NCBI RefSeq assembly: GCF_020382885.2 | Contig: NC_058515.1 | Coordinates: 5,749,223 to 5,813,222, forward strand | DNA from: Scatophagus argus | Lineage: Eukaryota; Chordata; Actinopteri; Scatophagidae | Reading direction: 5' to 3' | DNA length: 64,000 nucleotides | In this document: in pieces, positions 1 to 9,991 of the stretch | Layout of the letters: each line of letters starts with the position of its first letter | How positions within the stretch are numbered: position 1 is the first letter of the stretch | Made by a program: the position numbers and the translations under genes | The notes under the pieces: generated by a model | Told to the model about the DNA's origin: nothing | What the model saw: only the letters and a program-made list of their open reading frames with translations | Databases searched by the model: none

Positions 1-9
1 CTTCCCAGC

Positions 10-1501
10 ATGCATCTCCATCCCCCGTCCCTCTCTTTTCTCCTCTTCCTGGTTGCAGGGACAGCTGCGGTGTGCGTTGCCTTGACAAGCACACTGCATG
101 GTTTTCGAGGCTGCGCGGTGCGAGAGTTTTCCTTTGTGGCCCAAAAGCCTGGCTGCAAGGGACTGCGCATCACCACAGAGGCCTGCTGGGGACGCTGTCA
201 CACCTGGGAGGTAACATTCATATACAAACACTCAGTAAAGTGATGCAACCTCAGTTACATTTAGCCTGTGTGGAAGTCCTGCTCTTTTCTGTTGCTATTT
301 CTGAAAGCTTCTGTAATACTGGAATTGTGAAACATCAAACGAATGATTAATGTCCCAGAAGTCAACCCAAACCACACGAAGGCTGACGACCAATTCTTGG
401 CTCCTCCCCATATGCCATTGTCGTAAGAAATGCTCAAATCCCTCCAAGCAGGGAGGGTTGCTGAACTTTTACTGAACTCTTTTAGTTTGCAGGGATTCAA
501 ATTTCACGTCAAAGTAATTGAAAAACCAAATTCAGGGGGTCGGAAACTCAGTCAGAAATAAAAACCCTTTATAGGAGAAAGAGCTCTGAGTCAGCAAAAA
601 CAGAGCTCGGCAACAGGGTTTGAGATCCACAAATCTACATTCATCGTCCACTTACTGGGTTTTTTCAGGACTTTCAACCGCCCCTCGTGGTCCTCCTGAG
701 CAGATGCATTTCTCACAAGCAGAATTTTCAACACAGACATTCTTCTGCAGAAGACAGTGAGATGTGGTTAAAAGCTCAAGCAAGAGCTGGAAATTGACCC
801 TTCAGTTAATACTTTTTTAAACAAACTTAATCATCTTGTCGTCAGCGCACACTTGCAAAACGCACACAGATGCTCTTGAAGGCAACTTAATGTTCATGGT
901 TTAACGTCTGACTAAAGGTGCCTCCGAAGAAGAATCCCACCAACAAGAACAACAATGAAACAGTGATGTTAAATCTCACCTTTTCTCTGTCCCTGAGTGT
1001 CTGAATGCTGCTTAATTACCACAACGACAGAACACATTTTTAATTCACATTTGATTCTGTGATGCAACTTCTCAGTATGTTCCTAATAATACCTACAAAC
1101 CTCTTCTTGTTTGTTACCCCCAAATTACACCAAAGTGTAATGTGATCGACACCAGAAAACCACAGTCATGCCAGTTTTATATTGTGAATGTTGTATGTGT
1201 GAGAAGCTGAAAATAATGAAACATGCCTTTGTTTTCATCATATGGAAAACAGCACACCTATCAATGGAGACCAAAGTAACCTGTTATACTTGTGTGTGTG
1301 TAAACCCTGCAGAAACCTGTGCCCGACCCCCCCTACATCCACCGCCACCACCGTGTGTGTACGTACAGTCAGACCCGCCACATGACCGCCCGCCTGCCGG
1401 GCTGTCAGCCCAACGTCTCCGCTCTCTACCACTACCCCATGGCTCTGCAGTGCCACTGTGCTGTGTGCTCCACACAGGACACAGAGTGTGAGACCTTCTA
1501 A
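10..1501 (+). CDS. gphb5: Glycoprotein hormone beta-5 (thyrostimulin beta subunit), two coding exons
   Basis: This is the secreted cystine-knot subunit that pairs with GPHA2 to form thyrostimulin, a ligand of the TSH receptor. Coding exons are 10-210 (donor GTAACA at 211) and 1313-1501 (acceptor AG at 1311-1312), joined in phase 0, giving 129 residues; the human protein has about 130. The N-terminus is a hydrophobic signal peptide of about 25 residues. The mature part has ten cysteines in family order, with GCAVREF and ACWGRC in exon 1 and PPYI, VCTY and ECETF in exon 2. The intron falls between TWE and KP, which matches my recollection of the human protein. A single N-glycosylation sequon (NVS) is at 1412-1420. 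The start at 10 is the only ATG in frame, but an acceptor-like CAG ends at 58, so the first residues could instead come from an exon outside the window. Identity is firm; the exact start is not. Confidence 0.93.
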
Positions 1502-1565
1502 TGGGCAGGACGCTGCTTTTAACCACACAATGTTACAAACTGTTTCACTGGTATGAAGAACTCTG

Positions 1566-1571
1566 AATAAA
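1566..1571 (+). terminator. gphb5: Polyadenylation signal of gphb5
   Basis: An AATAAA hexamer lies 65 bases after the gphb5 stop codon, implying a very short 3' UTR. It is the first canonical signal downstream on the coding strand. Confidence 0.7.
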
Positions 1572-1743
1572 ATGATGAAATGAAGACATTTGAGTCAGTG
1601 TGAGAGTGTCTGAGGACGAGTGACAGCGCTGCAAGCAGGAGACATTGGCAAGAGGTTTATATTTAATGACAGGAAAAAAGCCCTAAAGGATAGGTGACAT
1701 ACAGCGATATATATGTCTGTAAAAAGCTTTGTAAAAGGAAAGG

Positions 1744-1773
1744 AAAAATAAGAGCACGAAAAATAAGAGCACG
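1744..1773. repeat. Perfect 15-bp tandem duplication
   Basis: The unit AAAAATAAGAGCACG occurs twice head to tail with no mismatch. It looks like a replication-slippage product. Confidence 0.85.
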
Positions 1774-1840
1774 AAGCACATTTCAAAATAAGAGTTCTGA
1801 ATTCTGTGCAACCTACAGATAAAGATAACTGTTGAATACA

Positions 1841-1872
1841 TGTTCAAACAGAAATATGTTCAAACAGAAATA
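1841..1872. repeat. Perfect 16-bp tandem duplication
   Basis: The unit TGTTCAAACAGAAATA occurs twice head to tail with no mismatch, about 70 bp after the 15-bp duplication. Confidence 0.85.
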
Positions 1873-2296
1873 TATATGTATTTCAAAGCCCAGGGTTATT
1901 GTGTGTATACTTTAATAAGATAAACTTCTATTTTGTTTTTTTGAAAAGTTACCTGTGAATTATAATTGCAATGATCAACTGATCTCTTAACTGAGCCCTT
2001 AAATCATTCTGAGGTTCAAAAAATATCTTCATTATTTAAGTTTATGTTGCACTACACACTATGCACTAAACACATGGCATATTCCTTTACAAATCTGTTT
2101 AATTTGTTTACTTGAAGGTGGGTGATATCAGGTAAAATAACAGAGGTGGAGTCAGTAGGGGTCCACAGTGATATTGTTTGGGGTTCGGCATGGAGTGAGC
2201 CTAGTTAAGCTTGGGGTAAGTCAAAAGCAATGCCCGCATATGTGAGGAGAAGAATCAAATGTCCACACAAATTATTTTACAGCTGCAGAATAGAAA

Positions 2297-2302
2297 TTTA
2301 TT
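2297..2302 (-). terminator. gpha2: Candidate polyadenylation signal of gpha2
   Basis: TTTATT on the plus strand reads AATAAA on the minus strand, about 990 bases beyond the gpha2 stop. If used, the 3' UTR is roughly 1 kb and ends some 700 bp from the gphb5 signal. Other AT-rich sites could serve instead. Confidence 0.4.
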
Positions 2303-3287
2303 GAAATACAATTTCATCACAATCTATACAGTGCATTCCTTCTCTTTTCATTGACATTCTGGTTTCATCAATAGATATTATTTACACAATTTCCTTTAGT
2401 TCAAATTCACAAATATAAATAATTTTGTACATTCTTTGGTCTTTTGTCTGTTTTTAGTGGTTATTATGAAGAATGGAACTACTTGTACATAAGACCTTTG
2501 TGTTGATTTGAAAGGTTGATAATATGGTGAACTTTTTGTTTTTTTAATACAAGTCAATGCAGAGATAACATAACTGTCTTAAATGCAATGTAATGATCCC
2601 ATTCATTTTGCCATATTTCAAAATATGAAAGTGAGGTGAACTAACCGTTTATAATCCCTGAAATCTCTGTTTACTTTTGCTCAATACTCAGTTGCTAAGT
2701 ATGAAGAGCAGTGTGAGTATTTTTCTTATTTCTATCTACTTAGAAAGTGTCTGCCAAGCCTTAAAGCAAAAAAAAAAAAAAAGAAAGAAAGAGGTTCAGT
2801 TTGTTTGGAGTGTGAGTGTGAGTGGTTCATATAGCCTTTGACACAAATGTGTGTCGATCAAGTTTTGTCAAAAAACCTCCATTATATCACATTTTACATG
2901 CGTGCACACACACACATTCAAACAGCACGTTTTAAAAATTGTTGATTTTAAGGTACCAGTGGTACCTCTGATCCAAAGCGGGTTTTAATTTTGATTTTAG
3001 GAGTCACATGGTCTCCGTAGACCTGCAGACCTTTGCATCTTCTGATCATTTTCATTCCTTTCATTCTTTGAGAACAATGAAGGAAATCCTGGTTATGACA
3101 GTAATTTGGGTGAAGGCTGATTCATTTCCACTTAAATAAGTTTAAGTGGATTTTTATTTTCAACATTTAAAAGAAATCAAAAGAAAGAGAAAGGATAGTT
3201 CTGGTACATCACTGAAACTCTTGTACCGCTAACTGAACAGGAAGATAATGTGTTGGTACAACTGGTGTGCATGAATGTCTTGATGTG

Positions 3288-3967
3288 TCAGTAGCGAGAC
3301 TTGCGACACATGTCGCAGAGACACGCCTTCGCCGTCAGGATCTCTATTTCGTCATGGTGACGACCTCTAGGGCAGTCAAGGCGAACTTTGACCTGAGGAA
3401 AAACCACCCAGAGGTCATTAACGACTAGCAAAAATGACATAAACTAAAAGCCAATCAAACCATTCCTCTCATTTACCAGTGGACCTCCCTCCTCTTACCT
3501 TAGCATCCTTGCTGATGGTGCAGCATCGTGAAGCGGAGGTGATGTTGTGGGTGAAGTTGGATGCCACCAGCACGGAGTACCTGGATGGGAAGGCGCTGGA
3601 TTCGCAGTAGCCCACACAGGCGTAGACCAGGTGGGTGCCTTTGCATGTGCCACGACGGTCACTGCGGATGGTCACGTTGAAGGCTGAGAAGACCGGGGGA
3701 TGAACAAGGATGAAGCAAGTCAAGTGTGTGGGATGCAGCACTTCAAGAAGTCAGAACATTGGTAAATCTATTAACATAAACTTGATACTGATAATTAAGG
3801 TTTTTTTCTCAGATAGAATGACTGTTGGCGCTGGTGTATTACTTACGGTGTAGGTGACACCCTGGAGTGAGGCTATCATGGCTCCAACCAATAGGAGAGA
3901 AGAGCAGCAGCAGTGACATCACTGGCAGGACCAGGAGGCAGAAATGTGAGGTCACACACAGCGACAT
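3288..3967 (-). CDS. gpha2: Glycoprotein hormone alpha-2 (thyrostimulin alpha subunit), three coding exons
   Basis: This is the secreted cystine-knot alpha-type subunit and partner of GPHB5. Read on the minus strand, coding exons are 3967-3847, 3683-3499 and 3392-3288, all with GT-AG borders and phases 1 and 0, giving 136 residues. The first about 30 residues form a leucine-rich signal peptide, and two in-frame ATGs occur in it; the upstream one at 3967 was chosen because it gives a full-length signal sequence. The mature part starts near PGCHLHPFNVT, contains SAFPSRYSVLVAS and CCTIS, and ends CDMCRKSRY, as in mammalian GPHA2. Ten cysteines are present. There are three N-glycosylation sequons (NVT, NFT, NIT), one more than I recall in human. 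An acceptor just upstream of the start implies a noncoding first exon, probably near 6205. Confidence 0.95.
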
Positions 3968-6204
3968 CGGGATGGCAGCCTGGAGGGTCCTGACAGAACA
4001 CCAAAGTAAGTGAGATGTTACTGTGAGACCAGAGGAAATATTTTTCTATTATATTACACAGCACAGAGCTGAAGCCATGTTGGTCAACGGGAGAAAGAAA
4101 AAAAGTTAAATTCTTTAGCACATGTGGGCCAGTGTTTTCCAGTCTGGGTGTCAGATGCAAAAGAGGGAGGTCTTGTGAGATACCATAAAGGTTGACCTCT
4201 TTAGACTTTCAAAAAATACTTTTTGGTTGAGCTGCTCACAGTTCATAGACACATGTAACCTTTGATGAAGTCATGTGGATGCTTTGCTCCGCTAAAACAC
4301 ATCACAAGTGGAAAAAGGTTTGGAACCAGTGATCTAGGCTACTTAAAAGACCTTAACTACGGTAATTTTAATTTTATGAGCTGAAGAAGCTAAAAATGTA
4401 TAGCCTCAAACATGGAGTTTTCACTCAACCTGAGGTGAGCTCCTATTGCTTTCCCCTTGAATCACAGTGTTGCCCAGAGCCCCCTCCTTTATCCACCGAG
4501 GTGATTTCCCATCCCGCTTTCCCCGTCTGTCTGTGTGTCACTCAGCTGACTAACAGCTAATGTGGATAAAAACAATACTGTCTTTATCTTTTTCAATCTG
4601 CCTCATTTAACAGCAGCTTGCTGGCACACGCACATACACAAAGTTTAGCTTAAACTGACTCGTATGAACATATACGTAGCTGCCCACATGACAGCAGCCC
4701 CATAAGCTGCTACCTTACGTCAATAAAAGTTACCCTGAAATGGAGAATCAGTGAAGGATCCTGTATTTTTCACCTAAAGCACATAAGCACGAACACGTAC
4801 ATATGCTGTATGTGAGCAACGTGTACATGAGTATATGTGCTCACATGCATGATCTTGAGGGATGTCCGAGTATGCACGTGCTCATGACCCACTCTCTCTC
4901 TCTCTCTCTCTCACACACCCCCCAACACGTGTGTAAACAATAAAGTCATGTTTTCCTGGGAATTTGGCGATCCTGACCCTTGCCCTCTAAAATGGCAGCT
5001 CTTTCCAGCTCCGCTTCCCTCCTACAGGAGCGTTGGGAATTGCCGCCAAGGTGATGGTGGAACGCCATTAACGCTGCTGGTACGACCAAATTAACAGGTC
5101 AGGACTGTGTGTGTGAGAGTATGTGTACGAGCCTATTAACCCTGGGTCAGCTGGTGCGGCAGGGGAAATGCCCAACTTTTTCCTCTTATGAGGGGTTTCC
5201 ATGCCCGAAGGTTTGGTTTGTCTTTTGAGACAAGTGGGCTGTGATACACTACACCCCACCCTGGGAAGTGACAGCGGGAGTGGTGGCGTTCAGCACCAGC
5301 AGTATAGCCTAATGAACGTGATGTGATGAACAGCTAAGATCCTGAAAGTGCCTGTAACAATGTTTCACGCACATGAAAACAAATCATGTTATCGGGGTTG
5401 CTTTTTTAAAATCATTTCAACAGCAGGTGCAAAATGAGCCCAAAGTGAACACACTGATCCCGGATCAGTTCTGCATCATAAGTTACTCATCCTATAAATT
5501 AAACTCAAACACTAAAAACTGTTAAATACATGCAGACATTTGACAAGTGAGAGGTGGAATTATTTCCCTGTCAAACATCCAGATTATCCGCTGCTCTCTT
5601 AAGTTTCACTTTTTTTCATTTTTACAACGTTTGGACAGACCATTTTATCTTATCTAAAAACTCTAGAACTGCTGTCATATATATTAGCAGTAGTTTATAC
5701 ACAAGTACCTGAACCCACTGCTAATTCCATTTAATATTGAACAATGTAGTAGCTTTTTAAAGTGCTCTGCGCTAATGGATGTGTGCAGCCTGAATGACAG
5801 GAAAAACACATTCTATATTCAGCACAGATTCAAAGGAGACAAATTTAGTCTTGTCTGATGCAGTGTAGCCTATTTACATTTTTTAAAACATAATAATTAA
5901 GATATTCTATCAATTTAGTAACAATAATACTTTCTGTTGTAAAAACGTGTATTGTCATAAAAGTAAGTCTAAACTTTAAACACCAGCAGCTAAAATATTA
6001 ACATCAACACATTTTAAGTCTGCAGAATCACAAGGTAAATTTTCACTTTGACAGCAGCATTCTCCTCATATGCAAAAAATGCTGAACTGCAAGATGACAA
6101 CCAGAATGTCGCAGAACAATCACAGGATTTAAAGGTCTATCCCACTAACATTTAGCCCAATGCACTAAATTTGACTCCTGGTGTAAAAAGGAGCTCAGTC
6201 TTAC
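3968..6204 (-). other. Probable 5' intron of gpha2
   Basis: No coding exon is seen. The stretch holds a CT run at 4892-4911 followed by CA repeats. An acceptor-like CAG close upstream of the gpha2 ATG and a donor at 6204 would make this an intron in the 5' UTR. Confidence 0.4.
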
Positions 6205-6290
6205 CTGAGGACGTAGAGCGCGGCTTGTCGAGTTCAGGGCAGGTGTGTCGGCTGACAGGTGTGTGAGTGGGTCTCATGCAGGGATATAAG
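6205..6290 (-). promoter_or_regulatory. gpha2: Candidate noncoding first exon and promoter of gpha2
   Basis: On the minus strand a strong donor, CAG followed by GTAAGA, has its boundary at 6205/6204. About 70-80 bp further upstream is a TATA-like CTTATATC (minus strand), which would place transcription start near 6250. The exon's 5' limit is not defined by sequence alone. Confidence 0.35.
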
Positions 6291-8305
6291 TAACACAGGT
6301 AAGAGTGAAGGCACTTATAGCTGTGGACACACCCACAATTAGAGAGCTGAGAGTGTGTCAGTCTTTTTTTTTTGTCCCCCGCCCCCACCCCCACCCCCCC
6401 ACAGGTTGTCTTTCTTCTTCACTATTTTTACCTGCACAAAAAAAACAACTTCAGAATTCTCTAAATAATCTTAAAATGGCTTTAAATTCCCTTCTCATAC
6501 ATCCTTCTCCTGGAGTGTGTTGCCATCTCTCTGTCCCCTCTGCTCACCCCCCCCCACTCGCTCTCTGTTTTAAACCTTTAGGGGGACCATGCTGCTGTGA
6601 CACAGAGGAAAACTAGATAGGTTTTCCATCAGCGCACCACCACAATAGTAAGAACACACACAGCTTTAACCCACATGCACATGCACAGAGATCCACACGC
6701 AGGCTATACATAGAAAAAGCACACTCATGCATGCGTCCAATATTCTAGGCCGAAGCTGCCAGTTGATATGCACTATAAGCGAATTGCTAAATACGGTGAA
6801 TGGGAGACCTCACACACACACACAGACAGTTTGCCTGGGTTTTTCATTTGCGGCTGCATGAGGAAGGACAGGGTCAGGTCAGAAGATATTGTGGGTTTGG
6901 GTCATCTGTGTGTGTGGGGCACATGATGGGTGATGGGTATACTGTGGGGAATGTCTGGCTTTGCTTCTCGTCTTCCTTGTCTTTAATGGAGGAAATCAGC
7001 TTAGCAACCGCCCTGTCCAAACTCCAGTTGGTAAAGACATTCTTTTAACAGACTCTAGGATTATTTGTTGGACATTTGCAGCGGTATCTGGACACTTGAG
7101 TGACATGTCACAAAGGTCACAAACTGCCAGATCAGACCACAGATGACTGTGTATAGCTCTTTAAGTATACACAAGAAATGGGGTTTTAGGGGGAAGGAAC
7201 AAATGCTTTAACTCGCTGGAAGAGCAAGAATCAGAATCAGCTCTTCTGGGGTTACGTCGACATTTTTCAATGACTTTTTCCATGTCTTCCTAGAGAGTTT
7301 GGGCAGGGAATCAGCGTTGCTGTGGGTCCGTAAAGCCCCCTGATTTTAGGCCATAAAAATAAATGACTTGTCCTTAAAAAACTATCTTTGTCTCTGAAAG
7401 AGCTTGTTTCAACAAGTCAAGGAACTCGCTAAATGATAAAATGACAGTGCAAAAACAGTAGCTGGAGGTGAGCTAATGCCTGTGATTACAACTCATGTTT
7501 TCTTTTAACTTACTATAGACTTTGGATGGATCCAAGATGCAGCAGTCATTATTGATTTGTTCTATGTTTTCAGCTACAGCAGCAGCTCCGCATACCTGGT
7601 ATACTTCAGAAATATGAACTGCAAATCCTGTTATGACCTTCGATCAACTGAAACAAAAGCTGAACCGTTAAGACAATCGCTGAAAGAACAGCACTGTAAT
7701 TCATCCAGGAAACAATGAGACTTCATCAATGTCTTTAAGCTTAGTTCTCCACTGCAGAAGTCTCAGCATCTCCTTTCTACCTATGTTTACATTCTAAAAC
7801 GTCACTTTCGTAGAACAAGTAAACGCTGCCAGTGCAATGAGATTATTTAAAACCGTTTCCAGTAAAAATCAAATTGATTTTTTCTAGACATTAGTTGGAT
7901 TACTCTAACAATGTGGGCAGATTCTTCTCACTTATTTTGACTATGGACTATTACAGACTTATTGTCAACAAATCCCATCAAAATACTAAAGTAAGTCTAA
8001 CATGTTGCTGACCCGTCACATGCAAGAACACTCGCGCACGCGCTTAAGTTAATACCTATGTTGTTCTGCCAGTAGATAACAGCAGAGACGATTCTACTTC
8101 AAACAGGTTGTAGAGCTCATTTAATTACTCATTCGGGTTAGGCTTTCGGCACAGCACACACACGCACACACACACACTCACTCTCACACATTCACACATC
8201 CATGCCTCCTAAGGAAAACACAATTATCATCTTATGGCCCCTCTACCCAAAACATTCCCAATCTAGTTATGTCAATGGAAAACGGAATGTGTGACATCAT
8301 CATCA

Positions 8306-8340
8306 CCCCCCCCCCCCCCCACACACACACACACACACAC
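8306..8340. repeat. Compound C15-(AC)10 microsatellite
   Basis: Fifteen cytosines run directly into ten AC units, then imperfect CA repeats. Confidence 0.9.
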
Positions 8341-8700
8341 AAACACACAATACTATTAGCGTGTTGAGAGTTGACAGTAAGTTGCACTGACGGCTGCAGT
8401 GTGTTTCTTGTGATTCCATGCCAACCAGAGAGAAAGAGAGAATATAAATGTGAACAGTCTACAGCACTTCATCAGGAGAGAGTTAATCAACTTTGTTAAA
8501 CTGGAGACTCGCTTGTCATTGACGCACACACACACACACACACAGAGACGCTCATTTCTCCAGGGTGACTCAGCGGGGTGACTGATGTTTGTATCGCTCA
8601 GTGGCCCCGTCGCTCTCGGCTGCCGGGGAAACCGTGGCGTCTTGAATAACTATAATATCATTAATGTGTCCGCTCCCACTTCTGCCCTGTTATTTTAATC

Positions 8701-8724
8701 TGTGTGTGTGTGTGTGTGTGTGTG
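8701..8724. repeat. (TG)12 microsatellite
   Basis: Twelve uninterrupted TG units, followed by a degenerate TG/TA stretch to about 8830. Confidence 0.9.
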
Positions 8725-9097
8725 AGAATGAAAGTATATGATGTGTGCATGCGTCTGTTATTGTACTATATATGTGTGTATCATTATGTCTGACAGGATA
8801 TTGTGTGTGGTCAAAGTGTGTAAGTAGATGTGAGTGTAAGATTATTTTGGGCTCTAAGACAATATAAAGAGAGGATTAGGCAAAGTTTTCCTGTTTCTAA
8901 GATGATGTCTCAGTCCAGTTGACCCAGTTACCCCCTATATAAAAACACACAGATGCAAGCATGTACGTGCGCATGCAGACTTGTGCGCGCACACACACAT
9001 CTCATAAGGTAGTTAAGAACTTACTTTTAAAATGTTTCTTTTTACATATTTATGACAGGTGCTAAACATCAGCTCTGCTTATGCAAAGGCAAACACA

Positions 9098-9100
<3 letters not shown>

Positions 9101-9144
<44 letters not shown>
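9101..9144. repeat. (AC)22 microsatellite
   Basis: Twenty-two uninterrupted AC units. A second, imperfect CA cluster lies at about 9250-9290. Confidence 0.9.
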
Positions 9145-9148
<4 letters not shown>

Positions 9149-9683
9149 ACATAAAGGACACATAGCTAATTTAGACTGACAGGAGGAAAGTGGAGTTTCC
9201 ACAAGGTGATATTCACTGGGGCTCAAGGCGTGCACTTATGAGGACATGCACGCACACACACACAGACAGACCAACAGACACACACACAAACAGGAGAGTG
9301 GAAATACTAAGAAAGAGCTGGTATTGTCTACATTTACCTGAATAAAATGTTGGAATGTGCTCCTGAAGATAAAAAGCGGTTCCTGCTTAAAATCTACATT
9401 AAAAACACACGGAAATCTTGATTAATACAGAATATTTATACAACTAACGCTAAGACTTCAAAGCAGTGGAGTGTTAAAAAGGAATCTACCATTGTAATAG
9501 CATTTACAGGAAAGAAAAGCTGAATTACAATGACAAACTAGTTTGACAAGAGAAAAGTTCAGGTGACTGCATTACTCTGAAGCTTAGTGTAAATGGAGAC
9601 AAAGGGGCCCATTTGAACCACAAACATACGTTAAGAAAAGAAATCAAGTGTAAATGGGATCACAGATCATGCAAGCAACATTG

Positions 9684-9689
<6 letters not shown>

Positions 9690-9742
<53 letters not shown>
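9690..9742. repeat. (AT)n microsatellite
   Basis: About 50 bp of alternating A and T, self-complementary and able to extrude as a cruciform. It lies about 250 bp beyond the majin stop codon. Confidence 0.9.
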
Positions 9743-9744
<2 letters not shown>

Positions 9745-9991
9745 AACATGCATGACTGAAGAGAACAAGAGGAAACATCTGAGCAAAACAGAAAAAATAA
9801 CCCCCACAAACACTAATGCAGACACTAATGTAAAAATGAATAATATGAGATGAAGGAAAACAAAACCAAACAGATCAACATAACACTGTTCCTAAAAAAA
9901 CAAAACAAAACCATTGTTTTCAGTGCAGAACTTCACTTCAGTATCTTCCACTACTGCAACCAGTAATTCTCCTATCTGACTGCCATGGCTC

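Larger units (their letters stand above)
1572..2296. other. Short spacer between the convergent gphb5 and gpha2 3' ends
   Basis: No gene is seen in this AT-rich spacer. It holds two small perfect tandem duplications: a 15-mer at 1744-1758 and 1759-1773, and a 16-mer at 1841-1856 and 1857-1872. Confidence 0.6.
6300..9991. other. Intergenic region between gpha2 and majin, rich in simple repeats
   Basis: No supported gene was found. The region is dominated by microsatellites: a C15 run joined to (AC)10 at 8306-8340, GT at 8701-8724, (AC)22 at 9101-9144 and AT at about 9690-9742. The small open frames on both strands look like chance. Confidence 0.6.

Noticed and set aside
5289..5309. TTCAGCACC resembling half of a neuron-restrictive silencer element in the gpha2 5' intron
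   Set aside because: The right half of the 21-bp consensus matches poorly.
9101..9144. Long CA/GT tracts considered as Z-DNA or regulatory elements
   Set aside because: Such tracts occur throughout the window with no link to gene starts; annotated only as microsatellites.
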